The notes below the pieces were generated by a model that was given only the letters and a program-made list of their open reading frames with translations, was not told the DNA's origin and did no database searches. From JAVVHH01 sp965199665 (lineage in GTDB: Bacteria; Pseudomonadota; Alphaproteobacteria; Acetobacterales; Acetobacteraceae): a stretch of 64,000 nucleotides of DNA. Shown here piece by piece: positions 17,651 to 26,709 of the stretch. Numbering within the stretch: position 1 is the first letter of the stretch; each line of letters starts with the position of its first letter. The translations under genes and the position numbers were made by a program. The stretch is taken from positions 868,001-932,000 of the forward strand of contig OZ241208.1 in assembly GCA_965199665.1 (NCBI GenBank). The letters are read 5' to 3'.

Positions 17651-18433
17651 TCAGTCCAGGCTGTCCTCGTCGACGGTGGCGACCCGTATCACTCCTTCGA
17701 TCTCGCTCAGCCGAGCGACCAACTCCGGAACTGGTCGTCTGCCCTTCACCTGCATGATGAGGGCGACCGCACCTTCAGCGCGCGACTCTATCTCGGTGCC
17801 CTCGAAATCCGCGAGGTCCCGAGCTTCCTCGCGCGTCGTCGAACCGTTGCCGGCTCGCTCGACCTCGACATGGTCGATCGTGAAACGCAGCTCCGAACAA
17901 GCTAGCAAGATGCTGCGCAGCCGCCCCCTGCGGTCTTCGTAGAAGATGTTCAGCCGCGTCGCCATTCGACGGTCCTGCGGCAGGTAACGCCCGACCAGCT
18001 TGGGAAAACCAAGCATGATCACGAAATGGCCGGCAGTGGTGGCAATGGCCAGTAAGGGTAGCCCGGCGCCACAGGCCATCCCCAGCGCTGCGGTCAGCCA
18101 GACAGATGCTGCCGTGGTCAGACCGCGCACCACGTTGCGACGCATGAAGATCACGCCGCCACCAATGAAGCCGATGCCAGACACGACCTGCGCCGCGATG
18201 CGCGAGGGGTCGACGACGATACGGCCGGGCTCCAGCACGTCGTTGAAGCCATATTTGGACACGAGCATGAACAATGCCGCTGAGACACCGACCAGGCTAT
18301 AGGTGCGCAGGCCGGCGGCTTTCTGCCGTAGTTCCCGCTCCAATCCAACCAAGGCGGACAAGACGAAGGCTAGCGTGAGTTCCCCGAGTTGAACCCAGCC
18401 TTGTCCCGCAAATCCGAATGGTTCGAGCATCAA
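17651..18433 (-). CDS. MgtC/SapB family membrane protein
   Basis: A 260-residue MgtC/SapB protein. The N-terminal 150 residues hold four to five membrane helices with the family signature LTLAFVLSALVGLERELRQK, the GLRTYSLVGVSAALFML segment and the VSGIGFIGGGVIF loop. The C-terminal cytoplasmic part (about 160-260) is ACT-like. In other bacteria MgtC supports growth at low magnesium and modulates ATP synthase or phosphate uptake; here that is inference. Isolated gene, divergent from the acid phosphatase, which could hint at shared phosphate or magnesium control. Confidence 0.9.
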   Translation of the reverse strand: MMLEPFGFAGQGWVQLGELTLAFVLSALVGLERELRQKAAGLRTYSLVGVSAALFMLVSKYGFNDVLEPGRIVVDPSRIAAQVVSGIGFIGGGVIFMRRNVVRGLTTAASVWLTAALGMACGAGLPLLAIATTAGHFVIMLGFPKLVGRYLPQDRRMATRLNIFYEDRRGRLRSILLACSELRFTIDHVEVERAGNGSTTREEARDLADFEGTEIESRAEGAVALIMQVKGRRPVPELVARLSEIEGVIRVATVDEDSLD

Positions 18434-18580
18434 CGACCCTTAACGTTCCCCACCGATGCTAGGCCCGGACGAACTCGTTCGGTAGATCGGCGGCCGACCT
18501 GCCCTGGTGTGCGCAGAGCTATGCGCACGGTTGCGAAACGGCTCAAAGTGTCCGCTCAAGACCATTAGCAAGGGCGCTTC

Positions 18581-19972
18581 ATGAACCAGACCATCCGGCA
18601 GGGCCTCGCGGTAGCATGCGTGCTGCTGCCGCTGCAGACCATGGCGCAGACACCGGCCAACATGACCGCGCTGAGGGGCCTGGCTCCGGTCACTACACTG
18701 CCCTCGACGGCGGAGGGCCGGGCTGCGCTGGCCGCCAACCTCGCCGCCACCGGCGGCATTCAGACCGGGGCAGTCCGGCAACCGACCTTGCTGCCGTTCG
18801 CCGAGCAGCAGCAATTGGCACTGCGCGACGCCTTCATCACCGACGGCAACTACACCCAGCTCGCCGACGGGCTCGGCACCACGCTGGCCGCCGCCTACCA
18901 GGCCCGCGCCCACTACCTAGACCGCGAGCGCTACACCAACGTGTCCGATGCGGTTGCCGACCTGATCGCCTACTCGAACGCGACGAGTGGCATCGACTCG
19001 AACGCCGGCAAGTATTTCTTCGCCAACCTGACGACCAACGGCAAGAACCCGGTCTCGACCGAGGCGGCCGATATCCTGAAGAACAATGGCGGCATCGCCG
19101 ACGTGTTCGGCGCCAGCTACGGCCGCCCGGCCGGCAGCGCCGGGGCCGATGTCTACGGCAACTCGCGGCCATTCCAGACCGAGCCGACCGTCCTGCCGAT
19201 CGTCGGCCCCGACTACTTCCACACTCCGGCCGACAATTACGTCTACAATCGCGGCCCCGTCATGAACCTGATCGACAGCCCCTCATACCCGAGCGGGCAC
19301 ACGACGTATGGATACATGGGGTCGCTCGTGCTGGCGGTGCTGGTGCCGAGCCGCTACCAAGAGATGGTCGTCCGCGGCGCCGAATACGGCAACGACCGCA
19401 TCCTGCTCGGCGCCCACTACACGATGGACGTCCTCGGTGGCCGCACGCTCGCCATGCACGACCTGGCGCATCTGCTCGCCAACGACCCGGTCTATCTCGG
19501 CCGCAAGCTGCGCAACATCGCAGCGCCGAAAGTGCCGGGTCAGGCCCGCCCCCGCGCGGATAGCATTACCGACTACCCGGCCGCCCTGATCGCCGCCCGC
19601 ACCGACTTGGTGACGGCGCTGGAGGCCGGGTGCGCCGACAAGGTGGAGACCTGCGCCCGCGAAGACATCGGCCGCTTCAGCGACCCGGCCGCCAACGCCG
19701 CTTTCTACGCCGCCACCCAGACCTACGGGCTCCCGGTCGTGCATCCGGAGATGGTCGGCAAGGTCGAGGATGTCGGCAAGGTCGCCCCCGAAGCCGGCTA
19801 CCTGCTGACGGCGGCGTTCCCGCATCTATCGCTGGAGCAAGCCAACCGCATCCTGACCGAAACCGAAGGACCCGGCGGCGGCTTCCTCAACGACGGCTCC
19901 GCCTTCGGGCTCTACTCCCGGCTGGACCTCTATGCGGCCGCAGGGCGCGCAGCCGCCTCGGCGCCGAAGTAG
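18581..19972 (+). CDS. Exported PAP2-family acid phosphatase
   Basis: A 463-residue periplasmic phosphatase. Signal peptide MNQTIRQGLAVACVLLPLQTMA. The PAP2/class A acid phosphatase signature is split as usual: SYPSGHTTYGY (phosphate-binding serine and histidine) and GAHYTMDVLGGR (nucleophilic histidine and aspartate), with the upstream K/R motif less clear. It is about 200 residues longer than PhoN-type class A enzymes because of an N-terminal helical region and a C-terminal extension after residue 300. Followed by a truncated DUF47 gene of the phosphate-transport type, suggesting a former phosphate locus. Confidence 0.87.
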   Translation: MNQTIRQGLAVACVLLPLQTMAQTPANMTALRGLAPVTTLPSTAEGRAALAANLAATGGIQTGAVRQPTLLPFAEQQQLALRDAFITDGNYTQLADGLGTTLAAAYQARAHYLDRERYTNVSDAVADLIAYSNATSGIDSNAGKYFFANLTTNGKNPVSTEAADILKNNGGIADVFGASYGRPAGSAGADVYGNSRPFQTEPTVLPIVGPDYFHTPADNYVYNRGPVMNLIDSPSYPSGHTTYGYMGSLVLAVLVPSRYQEMVVRGAEYGNDRILLGAHYTMDVLGGRTLAMHDLAHLLANDPVYLGRKLRNIAAPKVPGQARPRADSITDYPAALIAARTDLVTALEAGCADKVETCAREDIGRFSDPAANAAFYAATQTYGLPVVHPEMVGKVEDVGKVAPEAGYLLTAAFPHLSLEQANRILTETEGPGGGFLNDGSAFGLYSRLDLYAAAGRAAASAPK

Positions 19973-20005
19973 CGCCATGGCAGCCGTGGCACGCGACGCA
20001 CCGAC

Positions 20006-20362
20006 ATCCGGCTGCGAGCGTTCCGCGCGCTGATGCCGCACGACGAGCGGTTCAGCCAGCATTGCCGGCTGATCGTGCCGGCCGCCGAGGAGTTCCGTGC
20101 CCTGATGTCGGGCGACGGCCGGGCTCAGGAGCATGCGGCGGAGACCAATCGGATCGAGGACGCGGCCGACCGGGTGACGCGCGCAACGGTGTTGGCGATC
20201 CACCGCAGCTTCGTGACACCGTTCGACCGCTCGCAGATCCTCGACCTCATCACCGCCCTCGACGACACGCTGGACCTGATGAAGAATACCGGCCGCCGCA
20301 TGATCCGCGACGGCCGGTGTTGGCGGCCGTGGCCATGCCAGCCAGATGTCCGAAACAGCTAA
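20006..20362 (+). pseudogene. DUF47 (phosphate transport regulator-like) N-terminal remnant
   Basis: Frame reading RAFRALMPHDERFSQH, IEDAADRVTRATVLAIH, then FVTPFDRSQILDLITALDDTLDLMK, which is the N-terminal half of DUF47/PhoU-like proteins that partner Pit phosphate permeases. The family is about 200-215 residues; homology ends after about 95 residues, and the frame then runs into unrelated arginine/tryptophan-rich sequence and stops at 20362. No Pit permease follows. ATG at 20033 lies inside the conserved region, so the 5' end is uncertain too. Confidence 0.7.
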
Positions 20363-20369
20363 CTTATAT

Positions 20370-20789
20370 TTAGTCGCAATTACGCCCTGCAATTCTAAGC
20401 TCAAGACTTTTGCTTGCTGCGAGTAATCTCTGAGTTTCCATTCTCGTCTGACGGATCTGATCGAACGCTTCTCTCGCCTTTTCTCGGATCATGCAGCCGT
20501 AAACCGGAAGCAGCAGGTCTTGTTGCCTTGGTTCAAGTGGTTCGGTGTTGCGTCGCACCAGCTCCCAAAAATAAACGGTTTCGACGAGGCGGTCATCTCC
20601 GTCGCATATGAGGAACGCGCATTTCATCGGATCGAAACCGCGGCGAAGCAAGTCGGCGGCCACGTCTGGAATCGATGCAACGACTTCGAGATAGGCGGCT
20701 TCGAAGCTGGGATAGAGGGCGGTGCCGAGGCCACGCTCCACCTGTTCCGAGATCATCAAGTGAGTGAAGAAGCTTCTGCTCGATGTCAC
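20370..20789 (-). CDS. DUF6894-like small protein
   Basis: 139 residues. The core YPSFEAAYLEVVASIPDVAADLL followed by CAFLICDGDDRLVETVYFWELV has the layout of DUF6894 proteins (entry strand, helix with AAYLEA, then an ICDxxGxxL..v.F strand). A 50-residue basic helical C-terminal tail is added. GTG at 20789 is preceded by GGGGAGG, a strong Shine-Dalgarno site. It sits immediately downstream of the truncated sensor kinase on the same strand. Function of the family is unknown. Confidence 0.6.
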   Translation of the reverse strand: MTSSRSFFTHLMISEQVERGLGTALYPSFEAAYLEVVASIPDVAADLLRRGFDPMKCAFLICDGDDRLVETVYFWELVRRNTEPLEPRQQDLLLPVYGCMIREKAREAFDQIRQTRMETQRLLAASKSLELRIAGRNCD

Positions 20790-20812
20790 GTTGCTTTGCC
20801 TCCCCGAGAACC

Positions 20813-20980
20813 TCAGTCAACGGCAGTCCGAGAGCGCATCATAGCCGCGCCAGCCTGGCATATCAGCGTATTCTGGGTGCACGCCAGCGCTTCCCGCCAA
20901 CCCCCGAGGCGCTCAGCGCAATCCGGAACCGTAACGCTGTCCTCCGCCGCGTGGCCGGCGATCGACCGAACCATCGTCAT
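20813..20980 (-). pseudogene. Out-of-frame HWE histidine kinase remnant continuing the CheB-CheR-PAS gene
   Basis: About 55 codons in a different frame directly after the stop of the upstream sensor gene. They read MTMVRSIAGHAAEDS, then ERLGGWREALACTQNTLI, which is the segment that normally follows the phospho-acceptor histidine in HWE kinases (RN-x-x-x-VRSIAR...). Homology ends well short of the usual 190-200-residue kinase domain, before the N-box and the HWE glutamate-containing motif. So both a frameshift and a truncation are present. Confidence 0.75.
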
Positions 20981-23900
20981 GACGTGCTGACCCGGTGCTG
21001 CAGATCGGCCAGCAATTCCTCCTGCCGGCCCTGCAGCATCCGCAGATCGTCCACGTCGGTGAAGGTGCCCAACCATTCCATCACCAGCCCACCCGCATCC
21101 AGCAGCGGCGTGGCCTGGCCGCGAAACCACCGGTATTGCGGCTGATCCATGTTGCGGATGCGGCATTCCGCTTCGAAGACGCGCGACCGGGTCGCCGCAT
21201 GCCATGCGCTCGTCACGACCGGCCGATCGTCCGGGTGGATCGCGGCCATCCAGCCGGCGCCGCGGCTCTCCACCTCGGACAACCCGGTGTAGCGGTGCCA
21301 TTGCGGGCTGGACCATGTCCAAAGCCCACCCGGCTCGGCACGCCAAATGTGCTGTGGCATTCCTTCCACGAGCACGCGCAGGCGATCCTCGCTCTCGCGT
21401 AACGCGGCCTGCGTACGATGTTGCTGCGTCACATCGTCGGCCGACCCGAACCACTCCAGCACGACGCCATCGTCGTCCAGGATCGGGATGGCGCGCGAGT
21501 GGGTCCACCCGATGCTGCCATCCTGCCGCACGATCCGGTGTTCCAGATCGAAGATGGTTTTGGTATCGATCGCATGCTGGATCATGGTCTGCACGCGCTC
21601 GTGGTCATCGGCCGGAATGTACTGCTCCAGCCAACTCGTCAGAGGCGTTCGCTGGGTAGACAGGAAGTCGCCGCCGATGAGCTCACGCATCTCCGTCCAG
21701 TCTGCGTTCATGCGGTAGAGCACCTGTGAACTCGCCCGCACCAGCGCGCGAAACTGCTGCTCGGAGCGGACCAGATCCTGCTCCATCTTCAGCCGCGCCG
21801 TGATGTCCACGAAGGTCTGGACGACGCCCTCGATACGGTCTTCCACCGTCCGATACGGTCGCATGCGCATGACGTAGTATCGCCCGGAGGTGCTTCGGAC
21901 CTCGCGCTCTATCGGCACCAGGTTCTGCAATACTTGCCGCGTCTCATCGACCAGGGCTGGATAGTCGAGCCGATTGGCAAAATCGGTGACGGGCCGGCCG
22001 ATGTCGTTCTTGCTGATGGGAAATACATCGACGATCGGCAGCGTGAACATTTTGATGCGCAATTCCGCATCCAGGAAGAGAGTACCGATCTCCATGACCG
22101 CCGTCAGGTTCTGCAGGTCGCTGTGCGCGACGGACAGGTTCTCGAGCTTGCCCTTCAGCTCGGCGTTGACCGTGTGCAGCTCCTCGTTGATCGATTGCAG
22201 CTCCTCGCGCGAGGTCTCCAGCTCCTCCGCGGTGGAGCGATACTCCTCGTTGGTCGATTGAAGCTCCTCGTTGGTTGCGCGCAGATCCTGGATGGTGGCG
22301 TCGTGGCCCGACCGGCTCGCCACCAGGGCCTCCTGCGCCGCCTTCAGCTCGGCGTGCAGCCGCGGCACCTCCTCCGGCCGAAGCTCTTCGGCGCCGATGA
22401 TGCCGTCCTCGTCGTCGACCACGTCGCCGTCCAAGAACGAGACCAAGGCCTGCCGGATGCTCGGTGCGCTGGTGACCACGGGGGCCACATGCATGCTGAC
22501 CCGGCGCCGCTCATTGTCGAATGCGACGGTGACCGGATGGGTCAGGGTGGTCCGGCGGCTGTCCAGCGCGAGCGCCAGGGCCAGCTTGAGGTCCAGCCGC
22601 AGCTCGGGGCGCACCATCGATGCCAGCTGGGTGGAGGGAGGCCCGGCCGAGTGGAAGATGAACCGCCCGGCCGTGGGCGAGAGGTTGAGCAGGGTGCCGG
22701 CGGCATCCACCAGCGCGCTCGGCGGCCCTGAATGCTCCAGGGCGCCCGCGTGCTGGGCCGCCACCACCTGAGGCCCATCGAAAGCAGCCGGGCCTGTCGG
22801 GCGCTGATGGGTCAGGCGCTCTGGCGTGGGATATTGCGGCAGCAGCGGCAGGTTGGGCACGCCGCGAGGACGTGTTGCGTAGATGCGCGCCTCCCGGTCC
22901 AGCGGCGCGAAGAGTTCGGTCGACGTGTCTGCTGTCTCGGCCGAACCGAGGAAGAGAAAACGGCCGCTCTTCAACCCGTAATGGAACAGCGTGTAGAGCT
23001 GTTGCTGCAGGCTGCGTTCCAAGTAAATCAGTAGGTTGCGGCAGCTCACCAGGTCCAGCCGCAAAAAGGGAGGCTGCTTGAGAACGCTATGTACCGCGAA
23101 CACCACCATATCCCGCAGTTCTTTGCGTACGCGGAAATGGGTGCCCTCGTCGACGAAGAAGCGGGCCAGCCGTTCGGCCGATACGTTGACCTCGATCGAT
23201 CGGGGATAGCGGCCCTCCCGCGCGGTTGCTAAAGCACCTTCGTCCAGGTCGGTGGCGAAGATCTGGATCGGGATCTGCAGGTTCCGCTCATGCGCCGCCT
23301 CCAGCAGCAGCATGGCCAGGCTGTAGGCCTCCTCGCCCGTGGCGCAGCCCACCACCCAGGCCCTCACGCCCTCTTCGGTCGAATCAGCTTGGTCGACGTC
23401 GATGATGCAATCGATCACCTGGTGCTTCAGCGCCTCGAAGGCTCTCGAGTCGCGGAAGAAGGAGGTGACCGAAATCAGCAGGTCGGAGAAAAGCTCCTTC
23501 GCCTCCTCGGGCGTCTCCTGCAGCAGCTCCGCGTAGGCGGTCAGGCTGTCCAGTCGGCAAACCTGCATCCGGCGGCTGACGCGGCGCATGACCGTGGCGC
23601 GCTTGTATGACGAGAAGTCATGCCCGGTCCGGTTGCGCAAGAAGCCGATGATGCGGCGCAACTCGTTTGCCGCCGCGTCGACATCGAGCGATCGGACCGC
23701 ATCCTTGCTGCGCGCCACCTCTGCCAGTCGCTCCGACATTTCGACGATCGGGACGACGAAGTCGGCCACTCCGGTCGCGATGGCGTTCTGCGGCATGGCG
23801 GCGAACTCGGCATCCGCCGGGTCCTGCACCATGATGACACCGCCGGCCTCCTTGACGGCGCGTATTCCCTGCGCCCCATCCGATCCGGTGCCGGATAGCA

Positions 23901-24300
23901 CGACAGCCACGCCGTCGCCGCGCGCTGCTGCGATCGAGTGGAAGAACAAGTCGATGGGCGTCCGCTGGCCGCGCGGCTCGCGGAAAGCGCGCGAGCTCAG
24001 ATTGTCGCCCTCGATCACCAATTCGCGGTCCGGCGCGATCACGTAGACGGAGTTGGGCTTCAGGACGGAGCGGTCCTGGACTTGGAGCACCGGCATTCTG
24101 GTGCACATGGTCAGGACTTCGCACAACGCGCTGGGTTGATCGGGCGCCAGGTGCAGGATGACCACGTAGGACAGACCGAGATCGCATGGCAGCCGGCGGA
24201 ACAGCGCCTGTAACGCGGCGACGCCGCCGGCCGATGCGCCGATGGCGCAGATGGGCGTCGGTTGAGCGGGCGACGCGTCCGTCGGTTCGTCGTCGGCCAC
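20977..24300 (-). CDS. CheB-CheR-PAS fusion sensor, kinase domain lost by frameshift
   Basis: A 1107-residue multidomain signalling protein. Residues about 15-195: CheB methylesterase with GASAGG and GTGSDGAQGI. About 210-470: CheR methyltransferase with TSFFRD, VVGCATGEEAYS, FATDLDEGALATAREG and SCRNLLIYL. About 655-735: a coiled coil rich in NEELQSTNEE-type repeats. About 735-1090: three PAS/PAC units. It ends LLADLQHRVSTS, exactly at the H-box of an HWE histidine kinase, and stops; the next residues of the kinase lie in another frame (20813-20980). So the input domains are intact but the output kinase is not. Start ATG 24300. Confidence 0.92.
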   Translation of the reverse strand: MADDEPTDASPAQPTPICAIGASAGGVAALQALFRRLPCDLGLSYVVILHLAPDQPSALCEVLTMCTRMPVLQVQDRSVLKPNSVYVIAPDRELVIEGDNLSSRAFREPRGQRTPIDLFFHSIAAARGDGVAVVLSGTGSDGAQGIRAVKEAGGVIMVQDPADAEFAAMPQNAIATGVADFVVPIVEMSERLAEVARSKDAVRSLDVDAAANELRRIIGFLRNRTGHDFSSYKRATVMRRVSRRMQVCRLDSLTAYAELLQETPEEAKELFSDLLISVTSFFRDSRAFEALKHQVIDCIIDVDQADSTEEGVRAWVVGCATGEEAYSLAMLLLEAAHERNLQIPIQIFATDLDEGALATAREGRYPRSIEVNVSAERLARFFVDEGTHFRVRKELRDMVVFAVHSVLKQPPFLRLDLVSCRNLLIYLERSLQQQLYTLFHYGLKSGRFLFLGSAETADTSTELFAPLDREARIYATRPRGVPNLPLLPQYPTPERLTHQRPTGPAAFDGPQVVAAQHAGALEHSGPPSALVDAAGTLLNLSPTAGRFIFHSAGPPSTQLASMVRPELRLDLKLALALALDSRRTTLTHPVTVAFDNERRRVSMHVAPVVTSAPSIRQALVSFLDGDVVDDEDGIIGAEELRPEEVPRLHAELKAAQEALVASRSGHDATIQDLRATNEELQSTNEEYRSTAEELETSREELQSINEELHTVNAELKGKLENLSVAHSDLQNLTAVMEIGTLFLDAELRIKMFTLPIVDVFPISKNDIGRPVTDFANRLDYPALVDETRQVLQNLVPIEREVRSTSGRYYVMRMRPYRTVEDRIEGVVQTFVDITARLKMEQDLVRSEQQFRALVRASSQVLYRMNADWTEMRELIGGDFLSTQRTPLTSWLEQYIPADDHERVQTMIQHAIDTKTIFDLEHRIVRQDGSIGWTHSRAIPILDDDGVVLEWFGSADDVTQQHRTQAALRESEDRLRVLVEGMPQHIWRAEPGGLWTWSSPQWHRYTGLSEVESRGAGWMAAIHPDDRPVVTSAWHAATRSRVFEAECRIRNMDQPQYRWFRGQATPLLDAGGLVMEWLGTFTDVDDLRMLQGRQEELLADLQHRVSTS

Positions 24301-24451
24301 AGTTCAGTCCTGTTTGCTCACACACCCTATGACCACGTTCTGACTATCGGCGCCACTTGAGCGGGGCGACCCATGCAGACCCTGAGCGCCGGCGCAGCGT
24401 CGGATGACCGACCGACTGGATTTTCGGCGCCAGCACCGGGCAGACTTTCAT

Positions 24452-25171
24452 CTACACCTCACTCGAATACCGGAGGTCGCGCGTGATCGCGTAGCACTCG
24501 CACGATATCCGCTCGAGGCCGGAGCGGTCGGCAATGACGAGGCGTCGATTTCGGTGACTGATGAGTCCCAGCCGCTGCAGGCGGCTCAGGGCCACCGACA
24601 CGCTCGGGCGGTGAACGCACAGTAGACCGGCAAGTATCTCATGCGTGATCGCGAGGTCGCTGTCCTGCGCGCGGTCACTCAGGCCGAGCAGGCAACGTGC
24701 CAGTCTTTCCTCAAGGGTGTGGCGCGTATTGCAGGCTGCAAGTTGCGCACTGCACGACACGGACTTGCCGGCAAAACCGAGCAACCGCCGATGCAGCGTC
24801 GGTGATTGGGAGATATGGGTCGTGAACGCGGCCGCGGACATGCGCAGGGCTTCGCCTGATACTTGCACCATGGTCGTCATCGCGCTGTCGTTCTCACCCA
24901 TGACGAGGGGCAGCCCGAGCATCCCCTCGTTGCCGACCTGGGCGACCTCCGTCCTGAAGCCGTCTGAGAGCTCCAGGAGGACCGACACGTAGCCACTCAG
25001 TAGGAAATAGGCATGATCTATGGGTTCGCCGGGAACGTTCAGCACAACCTGCTCAGCCAGCGGGACCCGCCGGAAATCCGGGCTGAGCTGATGCCATTCG
25101 TCGGCGGGTAAACCGGCCAGTAGGGCGTTCTGCTCCTGCCCCGTTTTGTCCGCGGCCAAGTCGACCCTCAT
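24452..25171 (-). CDS. Crp/Fnr family transcriptional regulator
   Basis: 239 residues. N-terminal cyclic-nucleotide-binding-like beta barrel (about 15-125; VNVPGEPIDHAYFLLSGYVSVLL and GNEGMLGLPLVMG), a dimer helix, then a winged helix with LAGLLCVHRPSVSVALSRLQRLGLI as the recognition part. No Fnr-type N-terminal cysteine cluster, so not an oxygen-sensing FeS regulator. A GAGG sequence precedes ATG 25171. It lies 37 bases downstream of a small XRE-like gene on the same strand. Similar to, but clearly different from, the plus-strand Crp/Fnr at 25674. Confidence 0.9.
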   Translation of the reverse strand: MRVDLAADKTGQEQNALLAGLPADEWHQLSPDFRRVPLAEQVVLNVPGEPIDHAYFLLSGYVSVLLELSDGFRTEVAQVGNEGMLGLPLVMGENDSAMTTMVQVSGEALRMSAAAFTTHISQSPTLHRRLLGFAGKSVSCSAQLAACNTRHTLEERLARCLLGLSDRAQDSDLAITHEILAGLLCVHRPSVSVALSRLQRLGLISHRNRRLVIADRSGLERISCECYAITRDLRYSSEV

Positions 25172-25208
25172 AGTTGGGCGACCTCAACCCTGCCGCATAC
25201 TGTGCAGC

Positions 25209-25571
25209 TCAGCACGTCGCTGGCACGCGTGGACAGGCATCCTGCAGAACCTGCGGCTCGTCGACGTCGCCACGCCGTGGCGCGGCACGACGAACCGCGT
25301 CGGGCCGGGACGACGCATGCCATTCGCTTGCAGGAGCCGCCAGGGAAGCATCGTCGGCAGGCTCCGCCGGCGAAAACTCGTCGACGAGGAGCAGCTTGAG
25401 AGATCTGCTCTTTTGATCAGCGAGCAGCACCCGGACCATCAGCCCATCGTCCTCCGGCCCCGCCGTCCCCATCCGCTCGTTCAGGAAGACCGAGGCGATG
25501 GGAACACCGCTTCGTTTTGCCAGATCCTCCCTAGACCATCCCAACAGCAAGCGAAGCGATCGGACATCCAT
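25209..25571 (-). CDS. Small XRE-like helix-turn-helix protein
   Basis: About 120 residues. The N-terminal part, MDVRSLRLLLGWSREDLAKRSG, matches the first two helices of XRE-type HTH domains (usual form ALLGWSQEDLA-x-x-SGVS); the third helix is less canonical. The C-terminal 60 residues are low-complexity and may be unstructured. ATG 25571 is chosen because GGGAGG lies eight bases before it; the ATG at 25586 lies within that site. It precedes the Crp/Fnr gene at 24452 in the same direction and is divergent from the one at 25674. Confidence 0.5.
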   Translation of the reverse strand: MDVRSLRLLLGWSREDLAKRSGVPIASVFLNERMGTAGPEDDGLMVRVLLADQKSRSLKLLLVDEFSPAEPADDASLAAPASEWHASSRPDAVRRAAPRRGDVDEPQVLQDACPRVPATC

Positions 25572-25673
25572 GGCAGAGCCTCCCATGACCCGATCAAGAC
25601 CGTTGTCGAAATGTTATGTGGTCCAGTTTCGTACGCCGTGGGATTTGTAGGTAAAGAGGGGAGGGCGACGATC

Positions 25674-26381
25674 ATGCATCGGCTGTCGACATCGACGGGG
25701 AACTCTCTGCTTGCGTCCCTGCCGGCCGAGGCGAAGGAGGAGATACTCCACAAGCTCACGCCGGTCATCCTTGAGAACCGCAGTCAACTTTATTGGGCCG
25801 AACGGCCGATCGAGCACGTCTACTTCGTTGAAGCCGGCATGATCTCGATCGTTTGTACGTTCGAGAACGGTATGCAGGCGGAGGTCGGCGTGGTCGGGCG
25901 CGAAGGGCTGCTCGGTGCCTCCGTTCTATCCGGCATGGGCGTCGCGTTCTTCGATGCAATGGTGCAGATGCCGGGGGCCGCCCTGCGTATGTCGGTTCGC
26001 GACTTCCAGCGTAAAATCGAGACCTGCGCTCCGCTGAGGCAACATCTCCTGCGCTACAACGAGATGCTGCACGTGCAAGCGATGCAGACAGCGGCTTGCA
26101 ACGGGCATCACAGGCTCGAGCAGCGTCTCGCGCGCTGGCTCCTGGTGGCGCACGATCTTGTGGATGGGACCGAGCTCCTTCTGACCCAGGATTTCATTGC
26201 CATGATGCTGGGCGTTTATCGGCCGAATGTGACGGTGATCGCCGGCAACCTGCAACGCGCCGGGCTCATTGCCTATCGGAGCGGCTGCGTCACCATTGTC
26301 GACCGACCCGGTCTCGAGGTCGCCGCCTGCGAGTGCTATCGCGCCAGTCGTCGTCGCTGCGACCAAATCTTGCAGCACTGA
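25674..26381 (+). CDS. Crp/Fnr family transcriptional regulator
   Basis: 235 residues. cNMP-binding-like domain about 10-125 (IEHVYFVEAGMISIV, VGVVGREGLLGASVLSG) and a C-terminal winged helix (LLTQDFIAMMLGVYRPNVTVIAGNLQRAGLI). The ATG at 25674 has a strong GGGAGGG Shine-Dalgarno site; the open frame extends far upstream but antisense to the XRE-like gene, so the long version is rejected. Length and the absence of conserved N-terminal cysteines match the large group of alphaproteobacterial Crp/Fnr paralogues of unknown ligand. Confidence 0.9.
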   Translation: MHRLSTSTGNSLLASLPAEAKEEILHKLTPVILENRSQLYWAERPIEHVYFVEAGMISIVCTFENGMQAEVGVVGREGLLGASVLSGMGVAFFDAMVQMPGAALRMSVRDFQRKIETCAPLRQHLLRYNEMLHVQAMQTAACNGHHRLEQRLARWLLVAHDLVDGTELLLTQDFIAMMLGVYRPNVTVIAGNLQRAGLIAYRSGCVTIVDRPGLEVAACECYRASRRRCDQILQH

Positions 26382-26709
26382 GCCCGGCTTCGAAACCAAG
26401 CAGGTGAGCGCCAAAACCGACACAAAGCGGCTCTAGGTTGGAGAACGGGTCCCGATATCCTGGGCGAAACGCAACAGGTTTCCGTCAGGCGCTGGAGGAG
26501 GTTACAGCGGCAGTCGACCATTTGCAGACCTTCGACGCTCGGCGTCGGCGCTCATGCCTTTCTAGAAAAGGATGGTGTTCTGAGAATCTGCAGGTTGCAC
26601 GGAGAATGACACCCACTTGAATAATGGGACGATACCGTCACTTTATGGTTGGTAAACCCGGTGGCGGTTGGGATGACCGACGGTCCAGCGGCCGAGGACA
26701 AAATGGGGC
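26382..26709. other. Intergenic region with a promoter-operator
   Basis: No gene visible. The right half holds the first copy of the TetR-type palindrome and its promoter-like elements (annotated separately at 26617-26647). Confidence 0.6.
26617..26647 (+). promoter_or_regulatory. Putative TetR operator O1 within a promoter, before DUF2461-tetR
   Basis: A -35-like TTGAAT (26617-26622) is followed by AATGGGACGATACCGTC and a weak -10-like CTTTAT. The core GACGATACCGTC (26628-26639) is a palindrome with one mismatch pair. The same ATGGGACGATAYCGTC string recurs before the ferritin-like gene (O2). The operator would cover the spacer, so bound repressor should block RNA polymerase. Inferred target of the TetR protein encoded at 27403. 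Confidence 0.65.

Noticed and set aside
25146..25673. 176-codon N-terminal extension of the second Crp/Fnr gene
   Set aside because: Antisense to the XRE-like gene and foreign to the family; a strong Shine-Dalgarno site marks the internal ATG at 25674.
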